A stretch of 64,000 bases of DNA, taken from NCBI RefSeq assembly GCF_041345015.1, contig NZ_CP166769.1, forward strand, positions 496,001 through 560,000, written 5' to 3'. Of the stretch, positions 57,539 to 64,000 are shown piece by piece. The translations under genes and the position numbers were made by a program. Source of the DNA: Bartonella sp. DGB1. Lineage in GTDB: Bacteria > Pseudomonadota > Alphaproteobacteria > Rhizobiales > Rhizobiaceae. The first letter of the stretch is position 1, and every line of letters begins with the position of its first letter. The notes beneath the pieces are model-generated. The model had not been told where the DNA came from and did not search any database. It saw nothing but the letters and a program-made list of their open reading frames with translations.

Positions 57539-58514
57539 TTGGTCAGTAAATAGTGATAGCAATCAAACATCTGATAAAGAAATAGATTGGAGAGAGGGGC
57601 AAGCGCCCTCAACGGTAAATAACAGTGCTAGAAAAATGATGGCACGTATTGCTGAATTTATTCACGATACACAATATATTTTAGATACTACTGGTGATGG
57701 AAAAAATTATAAATTACTGATTAAAACTCAAATAGTTAAATATGAAGAATTTTTAAATTTAAATATAAGATTTAATCAAAATAGTAAAGCAGAAGCTAAA
57801 TTATCTATAAATAATCTAGTTAGCTTACCTATTTTAAAAAGAAATGATAAAAATAGTTTTGAGCCAATATCAGCAGATGAACTTGAGATAGGAAAAATCT
57901 ATAATATAAGATATTTTAAGAAAGTTAAAGATGAGCAAGATGCTTTTTGTATAATGTCTTTAGGGGGTACGGCTAGTAGCTACATTAAGGCTTTTGTACC
58001 TACAGGAGCTATTATTGCATTTGGAGGAAAAATAAAAGAGGGAGAATGGTTGTTTTGTGATGGTCGAGAATTAGCTCGTAAAGATTACCCTGAATTAGCT
58101 GATATTTTGAATAATAGTTGGGGTGTTACTACTAATGTAAATCATTTTAAATTACCTGACTTACAAGGGAGTTTTTTAAGAGGCGTAGATTTTGCTAATC
58201 GGTTAGATAAACAATCATTAAGAAATATTGGATCCTTTCAAGAAGAAGATATAAAAGGGCATACACATGATTTTAAAACTAAAGAAAATCTAGCAGTACA
58301 ATATGAATCTATTACAGAATCTCTTAGAATACCATTGACAGGGTCAGGAATTGTAAAGACCATAGCTAGCAAGACAATAAATCAATTAACCGGCGAAAAG
58401 GTGGTACCAGGTCAAGAAATGGGTGTTCATACACATTTAGGAACTACAGATAAATCTACAGGGTTTGAAACTCGACCAAGTAACCATGCCGTAGCATATT
58501 ATATAAAAACTTAA
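57522..58514 (+). CDS. Phage tail fibre with collar domain
   Basis: This 330-residue protein is likely the receptor-binding fibre or collar. The N-terminal part (NWSVNSDSNQTSDKEIDWREGQAPSTVNNSARKMMARIAEFIHDTQ) is of the type seen in fibre proteins that dock to the virion. The C-terminal phage tail collar domain is clear: VPTGAIIAFGGKIKEGEWLFCDGRELARKDYPELADILNNSWG, FKLPDLQGSFLRGVD, and the histidine-containing GHTHDF and GVHTHLGTT, ending with RPSNHAVAYYIKT. The ATG lies in the end of the preceding small gene. Confidence 0.85.
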   Translation: MSSIYNWSVNSDSNQTSDKEIDWREGQAPSTVNNSARKMMARIAEFIHDTQYILDTTGDGKNYKLLIKTQIVKYEEFLNLNIRFNQNSKAEAKLSINNLVSLPILKRNDKNSFEPISADELEIGKIYNIRYFKKVKDEQDAFCIMSLGGTASSYIKAFVPTGAIIAFGGKIKEGEWLFCDGRELARKDYPELADILNNSWGVTTNVNHFKLPDLQGSFLRGVDFANRLDKQSLRNIGSFQEEDIKGHTHDFKTKENLAVQYESITESLRIPLTGSGIVKTIASKTINQLTGEKVVPGQEMGVHTHLGTTDKSTGFETRPSNHAVAYYIKT

Positions 58515-58525
58515 GGAGAAGAGAA

Positions 58526-59287
58526 ATGTCGAGTCAATCTACTCATAGGACACAAATAGATAATACACCTGCAAATTGGGCGAATGAAGGAATTAAAAAT
58601 GCAACAGCTCAATTAAATGAAGTATTGAAAAGAAAAAAATATCAACCCGTACCAGTTCAGCGACAAGCAAATTTAAGTCATCAAACACAAAATACTATAG
58701 ATGATATAAATAATAATATTAATAGAATATATCATCAGGAATCAGCGGCAGAACAGCATTTATCTGATATGGCAAAAGGAAAATATTTGAAAGAGGGTAA
58801 TCCATATTATAGAGAAAGATTACATAATGATATTGATAAAATTAATAATATTGTTCAAAGTCAATTTTCTGGTGCTGGGCGATATGGTTCAACGGCACAT
58901 GTTGATGCTTTAAGTCGTAATAGTCAAGATATGTTGTTAGCTGGCTTAGAAAAAGATTATAATAGAGCATTAGATAATATGGTAAATGCTAATAATCAGA
59001 TAGATCAAAATAAAAGAGTAAAAGATCAGACATTGATAGCTAGTTTAAAAGATAAATTATTATCAGGGCAGTTGGTTGATAAACATAACCAAGAAAAAAA
59101 CGATATAAATTATAAAAATGAACTTAGACAAAGAAATAGAGAATTTGAAGATTTAAAAAGTTATGCTGATATTATGAATATTTTGAATAGTAAATACGGA
59201 AAGATTAGTAAAGACGAAATTATTGAAAAATCAATTTGGGAAAAAATTTTAGCTGATCTTGCTGTTGCCGCAGTTAAAAGTATTTAA
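58526..59287 (+). CDS. Phage internal virion or injection-type protein
   Basis: This 253-residue protein is highly charged and helical, with coiled-coil-like runs (NHNQEKNDINYKNELRQRNREFEDLKSYADIMNILN-like). The central QFSGAGRYGSTAHVDALSRNSQDMLLAGLEKDYNRALDNM is of a type I associate with phage structural or injection proteins, which carry the GRYGS-H pattern. There is no enzymatic motif. Location after the fibre gene at the end of the structural block agrees with this. AAGGAGAAGAG precedes the ATG. Confidence 0.6.
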   Translation: MSSQSTHRTQIDNTPANWANEGIKNATAQLNEVLKRKKYQPVPVQRQANLSHQTQNTIDDINNNINRIYHQESAAEQHLSDMAKGKYLKEGNPYYRERLHNDIDKINNIVQSQFSGAGRYGSTAHVDALSRNSQDMLLAGLEKDYNRALDNMVNANNQIDQNKRVKDQTLIASLKDKLLSGQLVDKHNQEKNDINYKNELRQRNREFEDLKSYADIMNILNSKYGKISKDEIIEKSIWEKILADLAVAAVKSI

Positions 59288-59315
59288 ACAATAATATAAA
59301 ATATCAGGCATAAAT

Positions 59316-59552
59316 ATGGGTAAAAAGAAATTCATTCCATTATTGCCTAATAAAAAAATAAAAAAATGGGAAGAATTAACAACAAGAGAATTAAAAGATT
59401 TAAAATCATTATTGTTGATTTACAACAACTTATTATTCGCTATTAAAATAATCCGTTTTTTATTTATCGGGCTAATGGTCATCATTTTCATGATGTTTAA
59501 TAATTTAGATTCTATAATGGATATCTTAATTAAGTTAATAGGTGAAATATGA
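59316..59552 (+). CDS. Small phage membrane protein, holin-like candidate
   Basis: A 78-residue protein with a basic N-terminus (MGKKKFIPLLPNKKIKKWEEL), one amphipathic helix and one or two membrane-spanning stretches (about residues 36-62, LLFAIKIIRFLFIGLMVIIFMMF). Its size and place at the end of the structural block fit a holin, but no endolysin is present in the window. It overlaps the next gene by four bases. The role is inferred from context. Confidence 0.55.
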   Translation: MGKKKFIPLLPNKKIKKWEELTTRELKDLKSLLLIYNNLLFAIKIIRFLFIGLMVIIFMMFNNLDSIMDILIKLIGEI

Positions 59553-59776
59553 ATAATTATAAAATTATTACTATATTAATTTCTATTTTTGCTGTTTTTG
59601 TTAAAATTTTTAACTTAGGAAAAAAAAATGAAAAAATTAAAAATAATAATAAAATTTTAAAAAATGTTAAAGCAAGATCTAGCGTAGAATTAGAAATTAA
59701 TAAAGAAAATATGGATAATATACGTAATAAGTTAAAGAAATGGAAAATTAACTATGAAAAGTTCGACAAGAAATGA
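59549..59776 (+). CDS. Small phage membrane protein, spanin-like candidate
   Basis: This 75-residue protein has an N-terminal membrane helix (residues about 5-22) followed by a charged, lysine-rich helix (LGKKNEKIKNNNKILKNVKARSSVELEINKENMDNIRNKLKKW). This layout resembles inner-membrane spanins, but no partner lipoprotein is evident. ATGA overlap with the preceding gene suggests coupling. Function remains unproven. Confidence 0.5.
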   Translation: MNNYKIITILISIFAVFVKIFNLGKKNEKIKNNNKILKNVKARSSVELEINKENMDNIRNKLKKWKINYEKFDKK

Positions 59777-59927
59777 ACATCTTTATAACATCAGTAAAGG
59801 TGATTATGAAAAAGTTAAGGATATATTATATATATATCAAAGTATGAAGAAACAAAATAAATTAATGCGATTAATTTATAGGTTAACTATTGGCTGGAAA
59901 ATATTCTGGAAATTAAATAAAAAATAA
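59754..59927 (+). CDS. Small basic protein at the end of the phage block
   Basis: A 57-residue frame (MKSSTRNEHLYNISKGDYEKV to FWKLNKK) overlaps the end of the preceding gene by 23 bases. It is basic, with a C-terminal hydrophobic stretch (LIYRLTIGWKIFW) that might associate with a membrane. The overlap and the terminator 45 bases later favour a real last gene of the operon, but coding status is not certain. Confidence 0.45.
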   Translation: MKSSTRNEHLYNISKGDYEKVKDILYIYQSMKKQNKLMRLIYRLTIGWKIFWKLNKK

Positions 59928-59971
59928 CCATATTTATAATTATGCGTTTTTTGAGAGTAAATTTTAACCTG

Positions 59972-60030
59972 GACTAGATAACTAGTTACTATTGGTATAG
60001 TAACTATATGTTATCTAGTCAAATTTTATT
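59972..60030 (+). terminator. Terminator at the end of the phage block
   Basis: A long inverted repeat, 59972-59992 with 59997-60020, shares GACTAGATAAC and TAGTTACTAT arms with a three-base bulge and a TGGT loop. AAATTTTATTTT follows. This is a strong rho-independent terminator and marks the end of the phage transcript. The following 180 bases to the TerC-type gene hold nothing recognisable. Confidence 0.85.
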
Positions 60031-60213
60031 TTATATGGAATTTAATGTTTTAATTGTAAATTTTTTTATATTAACTCATAATATATTGCTTTTTTAAAAA
60101 CTAGTGGAATAAAAACTTATAAATTATTTTTTAGTTAAAAATACTTTATAAGTAAGTAAAGAGAGCAATGTTTAATATAAGATTTTATTTATGAACTTTT
60201 TTGGGACAAACTA

Positions 60214-61761
60214 ATGGAATGGTTATTAGATCCAAATGCTTGGATAGGACTTGTCACTTTAATTATTTTAGAAATAGTATTAGGAATAGATAATTTAATT
60301 TTTATTGCTATATTAGCTAATAAATTGCCTGTTAAACAGAGAAATAAAGCTCGCATTTTAGGTCTATCTTGCGCATTGATTATGCGACTTATTCTTCTAT
60401 TAACTATTTTTTGGGTGGCATCGCTTCAACAAGTTATATTTTCTATCCAGGGTATTGATGTAACTATCCGAGGGTTGATAATGATAGCCGGGGGAATATT
60501 TTTATTAGCTAAAAGTACTATAGAACTACATGAAAGATTGGAGCCTGATAGCGAAGATGATAAAGAATCTTCTGCTACACAGGCAGTATTTTGGCAGGTG
60601 ATTGTACAGATAGTAATATTAGATATTATTTTCTCTTTAGATAGTGTTATTACCGCTGTAGGAATGGTACAATATGTCTCTATAATGGTTATTGCTATGT
60701 TAATCGCAGTAGCAGTTATGATGTGGTCTTCTAAATTTTTAGTAGAGTTTATTTCGAAACATCCTACTGTCGTTATTTTATGTCTTGGTTTCCTAATGTT
60801 AATTGGCTTTAGTTTAATTATTGAAGGAATAGGATTCCATGTACCTAAAGGATATTTATATTTTGCTATTGGATTCTCTATAATGGTAGAATTATTTAAT
60901 CAAATTAGCAGGCGTAAACAGAAAAAATATTTAACTGCTAGTAATTTAAGAGCAAGAACAGCATCGACAGTGTTACGGATGTTAGGAGCATCTAATACGG
61001 TTGCAGTAAAAGATAATGTTGATCTTATTGTGCAGCAAACAACTGAACAAGAGGTATTTCAGCCGGAAGAAAAACATATGATACAAAGCGTATTAGAGTT
61101 AGCCGAAAGACCAATAAGATCTATAATGTCCCCTAGAAATGAAGTGGAATGGTTAGATTTAAATGAAAGTTTAGATGAAATTAAGCAAACCATTTATGAA
61201 TTAAAACATAGTCGTATAATTTTAGCTAAGGATAAAATTGATGAATTTATAGGTATAGCTTTAGTTAAAGATTTGTTAAAGCAATTAAGCCAAGAAGGTA
61301 ATATAAATTGGGTAAATATAACTAAGAAGCCACTCGTATTGCATGAAAACACTAGTGTTTTAAGGGTGATGGAACTATTGAAGGGCTCGCCATTACAATT
61401 AGCTGTAATTGTAGATGAACATGGATCCTTTGAAGGGATAGTAACACCAACAGATCTATTAGAAGCTATAGCAGGAAATTTTCCTGAAGATGAAGAACTG
61501 CCAGCATTGATAGAAGAAGCTGACGGAAGTCAAATAGTGGATGGATTTGCTGATATCAGATGGATTTCGAGCATCTTAAATGTTAATTTAGTTGATGAAA
61601 GCGATAGATATGCAACTTTAGCAGGATATATTTTGTGGAAGTTAGCACATTTACCAGTAGCTGGTGAAACATTCGAAGATAAGGGGTATAGATTCAAGAT
61701 TTTATCTATGGAAAAAAGAAATATTGCTAAGGTGCATATTTCTAAATTAAAAGAACAATAA
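60214..61761 (+). CDS. TerC-type membrane protein with CBS pair and CorC domain
   Basis: The 515-residue protein has an N-terminal TerC domain of about seven helices (LEIVLGIDNLIFIAILANKLP, with the acidic residues of IDNLIF, and VILDIIFSLDSVITAVGM). It then has two CBS domains (IRSIMSPRNEVEWLDLNESLDEIKQT, LVLHENTSVLRVMELLKGSPLQLAVIVDEHGSFEGIVTPTDLLEAIAG) and a C-terminal CorC/HlyC transporter-associated domain. The build matches the YegH/YoaE family. These are linked to metal or membrane homeostasis, but a precise substrate is not known. Confidence 0.88.
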   Translation: MEWLLDPNAWIGLVTLIILEIVLGIDNLIFIAILANKLPVKQRNKARILGLSCALIMRLILLLTIFWVASLQQVIFSIQGIDVTIRGLIMIAGGIFLLAKSTIELHERLEPDSEDDKESSATQAVFWQVIVQIVILDIIFSLDSVITAVGMVQYVSIMVIAMLIAVAVMMWSSKFLVEFISKHPTVVILCLGFLMLIGFSLIIEGIGFHVPKGYLYFAIGFSIMVELFNQISRRKQKKYLTASNLRARTASTVLRMLGASNTVAVKDNVDLIVQQTTEQEVFQPEEKHMIQSVLELAERPIRSIMSPRNEVEWLDLNESLDEIKQTIYELKHSRIILAKDKIDEFIGIALVKDLLKQLSQEGNINWVNITKKPLVLHENTSVLRVMELLKGSPLQLAVIVDEHGSFEGIVTPTDLLEAIAGNFPEDEELPALIEEADGSQIVDGFADIRWISSILNVNLVDESDRYATLAGYILWKLAHLPVAGETFEDKGYRFKILSMEKRNIAKVHISKLKEQ

Positions 61762-61763
61762 TC

Positions 61764-62762
61764 ATGACAAAAATTTTATTATCAAACGATTATTTGAATG
61801 ATGAAAATATTAGCTTGGTGAATAGATCTAATGATATCTTAGAATTTTATTTAAAATTTAATGATATTGACAATAATGATATTGATAATATAGTAAAAGA
61901 AAATATTCTTTTTAATATTTTACTAGAGGCAGATGAATTATTAGAGAAAAAATATGATGCTAAGTTAAAATTATTACAAAGTTTAAAGGATATATACGTA
62001 TATTGTGATAACAGCGAAAAAGTTAAGCAATTATTAGTTTATAAAAATACTGAGTTAATAGATAAAAAATTTATTTTATTATGTCCTATAACAATAATGC
62101 CGGAGCCAATAGAATTTATTAATTCTATTTTTACGGGTGTAACTATTCTAGTTAATGAAAATAATAATACAGCCTTTGAACGTTCTTTTTTACCATTTTT
62201 ATTTAACAAAAATAAAGCTTTTAACAAATGTAATTTAACTTTATCTATTGCAGGATATTTTGAGTTAGCAGATATACCTAGATGTGTTGCCGTAGGTATT
62301 GAAAATATATTTTTATATTTTAATGAAAATATAAAAATATCTGAGTTATTACAAGTTCTTACGCCTGCTTATCTAATAAAAAATCAACAGCTAGAAGAGG
62401 CAAGAGATAGAATTTTTGTAAAAGATTATTGTTTTCCTATGGTTATAGGAGCATATGCTTATGAACAAAAAAATAAGCAAAATGTTTTCTTTGATATAAC
62501 TGTAGAAATTACTAAGCAACATTATAGACAGATCAGAAAAGATCAAATTTTTTCTTACGATATTATTATTGACGCTATTCATATCTTTGCTGCTCAAGAA
62601 AATATTTTATTTGTAGAAAATTTAGCTCAAGATATAGCTGATTACTTATTGAAAACTAATTATATTTGGTCAGTAGAAATTACAATTTCTAAAGATAGAG
62701 TAATAGATGGACGTGTTGGAGTAAATATTAGAAGAGATTATATAAAGGAATATTTAACCTAA
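61764..62762 (+). CDS. folB: Dihydroneopterin aldolase with diverged N-terminal DUF556-like domain
   Basis: The last 115 residues are a FolB domain (VIGAYAYEQKNKQNVFFDITVEITKQ, ENLAQDIADYLLKTNYIWSVEITISKDRVIDGRVGVNIRRD), which cleaves dihydroneopterin in folate synthesis. The first 200 residues are unusual. LTLSIAGYFELADIPRCVAVGIENIFLYF resembles the GLAGSLRLADIPALLALGPDYLGFRGA end of (5-formylfuran-3-yl)methyl phosphate synthase (MfnB, DUF556), but the catalytic lysine pattern is not evident. FolB fused to MfnB-like domains is known in some alphaproteobacteria from memory. The N-terminal half may be inactive. The gene follows the TerC gene by two bases. Confidence 0.75.
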   Translation: MTKILLSNDYLNDENISLVNRSNDILEFYLKFNDIDNNDIDNIVKENILFNILLEADELLEKKYDAKLKLLQSLKDIYVYCDNSEKVKQLLVYKNTELIDKKFILLCPITIMPEPIEFINSIFTGVTILVNENNNTAFERSFLPFLFNKNKAFNKCNLTLSIAGYFELADIPRCVAVGIENIFLYFNENIKISELLQVLTPAYLIKNQQLEEARDRIFVKDYCFPMVIGAYAYEQKNKQNVFFDITVEITKQHYRQIRKDQIFSYDIIIDAIHIFAAQENILFVENLAQDIADYLLKTNYIWSVEITISKDRVIDGRVGVNIRRDYIKEYLT

Positions 62763-62768
62763 TGTTCA

Positions 62769-63704
62769 TTAAATAGATTTTTTAATTTGTTTTATTTCAA
62801 ATATACCTATAAAAATTAATGAAAGAAAAAGAGGAATAATAAGATAAAGTAATCTGAACACTAGTAGAGAAGCTATTATTACTTCTGTAGGTATATGTGG
62901 GAGGCCTAATATAAAAATTAATTCTAATACTCCTAAACCACCTGCAGGTGCGTTTGATAATAATGTAGCCGAGAATGAAGCTAAAAATACTCCTAATAAT
63001 AGAACAAAGCTAACATTATATTCAGCAGGAATAACTGCATAAATAATCAATGCTGCTCCTAATATTTCAATAGGGGCTATAATTAATTGTTTTAAAACAA
63101 TAGAAAATTTTGGATAAGGGATAGATAATTTTTTAGTTAATTTTAATGATCTAAAGTTAGTTAAGCTACCTATTATATAAAGAACTATTAATAAAAATAT
63201 TATTAAACCGATCATAACAAAATAAAAAGCTGAGAGATCTTCATAAAATATTTGGAAAACAGAAGGATAAAAAATTAAAATAAATGCTGTTAAAGATAAA
63301 ACTCCTATAATAAAAGTAAAAGAACAAAAAGCTACTAATGCAGCTATCTCAACTAAAGATAGATTTTTACTTTTATATAAACGATATCTTATAGCGGCTC
63401 CAGATAAAACTGAAGCTCCGATATTGTGAGATATAGCATAAGTAGAAAAAGAGGCGAATAAGATAAAACTCAAATTGATCTTTTTGCCTAAATTTTGTAA
63501 TCCAATATAATCATATAACGCTAGAGTAAAATAGGCTATTAAGGCCCCACAGCATGCTAATAACCAAGCTTGGATAGGAATATTAGTAAAATATTGTAAT
63601 ATCAAGTTAATATCAATTTTTTGAAATTTGTGATATAGAATCACCGCACATAATAAAAATATGGCTATTCCAATTATTGATCCTAAATATTTTTTAATAT
63701 TCAT
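62769..63704 (-). CDS. UPF0104/LPG synthase-like membrane protein
   Basis: This 311-residue integral membrane protein has about eight helices and belongs to the UPF0104 (YbhN) group related to the lysylphosphatidylglycerol synthase membrane domain. Indicators are YDYIGLQNLGKKINLSFILFASFSTYAISHNIGASVLSGAAIRYRLY, and SNAPAGGLGVLELIFILGLP, where AGGLGVLE is the best conserved block of the family. It lacks a soluble aminoacyl-transferase domain, so lipid flipping or another membrane task is more likely than lipid aminoacylation. It is convergent with folB. Confidence 0.82.
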   Translation of the reverse strand: MNIKKYLGSIIGIAIFLLCAVILYHKFQKIDINLILQYFTNIPIQAWLLACCGALIAYFTLALYDYIGLQNLGKKINLSFILFASFSTYAISHNIGASVLSGAAIRYRLYKSKNLSLVEIAALVAFCSFTFIIGVLSLTAFILIFYPSVFQIFYEDLSAFYFVMIGLIIFLLIVLYIIGSLTNFRSLKLTKKLSIPYPKFSIVLKQLIIAPIEILGAALIIYAVIPAEYNVSFVLLLGVFLASFSATLLSNAPAGGLGVLELIFILGLPHIPTEVIIASLLVFRLLYLIIPLFLSLIFIGIFEIKQIKKSI

Positions 63705-63887
63705 ATACCATACTCATTATTGTTGATTAGACGTTTAATTAAATCATTCATATAATATTATTTATTGTTTAGTTAATTATAAATGTAATATATTTATCGA
63801 GATAATGGATAAATAATAAGAAATTTTTTTTTAAATAGTTCCATCGATTATACCAAAGAAATTTATTATAAGAGATTTTGTTAGTAT

Positions 63888-64000
63888 TTATTTTTGTTCA
63901 CCGGCAGTTTGAGAATTATATTTTTTCCACCAATTGCCGAGTAGCATCATTATAGGTGCTGCTATTAATATTGATGATATAGTAGCTATAATAATACCTG
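63888..64000 (-). CDS. secF: Protein translocase subunit SecF, C-terminal end
   Basis: The last 36 codons of a minus-strand gene run off the window edge. The translation GIIIATISSILIAAPIMMLL fits the final membrane helix of SecF (consensus GTxSSIxIAAPLL), followed by a short polar tail ending GEQK. SecF works with SecD to drive late steps of protein export. Only the C-terminus is visible, so SecD-SecF fusion cannot be excluded. Confidence 0.75.
   Translation of the reverse strand, partial: GIIIATISSILIAAPIMMLLGNWWKKYNSQTAGEQK

Overview
The window is an AT-rich, gene-dense stretch of an alphaproteobacterial chromosome. The class is supported by several independent markers: a circularly permuted two-piece tmRNA gene, GapR, the alphaproteobacterial type of SspB, CarD next to a 7Fe ferredoxin, an RpoH-type sigma factor with its RpoH box, and an FtsZ with a long linker and an EIPAFLRQQ tail. 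The strong AT bias, decaying gene fragments in the spacers, a 17-kDa-antigen-like lipoprotein and dependence on imported C4-dicarboxylates, proline peptides and thiamine suggest a host-associated organism (Holosporales, Rickettsiales or Rhodospirillales-like symbiont). That placement is inference; no species is recognised.

Layout. 1-10.7 kb is a dcw cell-wall and division cluster (murD, ftsW, murG, murC, murB, ddl, ftsQ, ftsA, ftsZ), continuing into bamD, recN and ligA; lpxC, often found between ftsZ and bamD in alphaproteobacteria, is absent here. 16.7-26.6 kb is a minus-strand run (sspB, uvrD/pcrA, sco1, prmA, pepP, putA), preceded on the same strand by the permuted ssrA gene, so the ClpXP adaptor sits beside the RNA that makes its substrates. 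27.2-31.1 kb carries a DUF2853 gene, thyA, folA, miaA and ispG, with ispA convergent. 32.2-36.8 kb has rpmF, a SUV3-type helicase gene reduced to its C-terminal half, fdxA, carD and rpoH. 36.8-44.7 kb holds thiN, a glycine-zipper lipoprotein, gapR, dctA, pdxJ, kup, ilvC and an aminotransferase. 45.9-49.2 kb is the thiBPQ thiamine importer on the minus strand.

49.4-59.9 kb is a compact, intact-looking podovirus-type virion cassette: small and large terminase, scaffold-like protein, N4-gp56-type capsid, P22-type portal, adaptor, gp10-like protein, acetyltransferase-like protein, collar-domain fibre, internal virion-like protein and three tiny genes. It has no visible integrase, repressor, replication genes or endolysin, so it is either a remnant prophage or a domesticated, gene-transfer-agent-like particle. 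A TerC/CBS membrane protein, a two-domain FolB protein, a UPF0104 membrane protein and the end of secF close the window.

The most unusual chromosomal pattern lies in the spacers. Downstream of recN, putA and thiQ, the 3' end of the intact gene is repeated in decayed form. The thiQ spacer also contains four 194-bp tandem repeats bordered by GGCGCC hairpins, and the carD-rpoH spacer contains degenerate repeats of about 50 bp. Functions were assigned by reading motifs; no database search was run.
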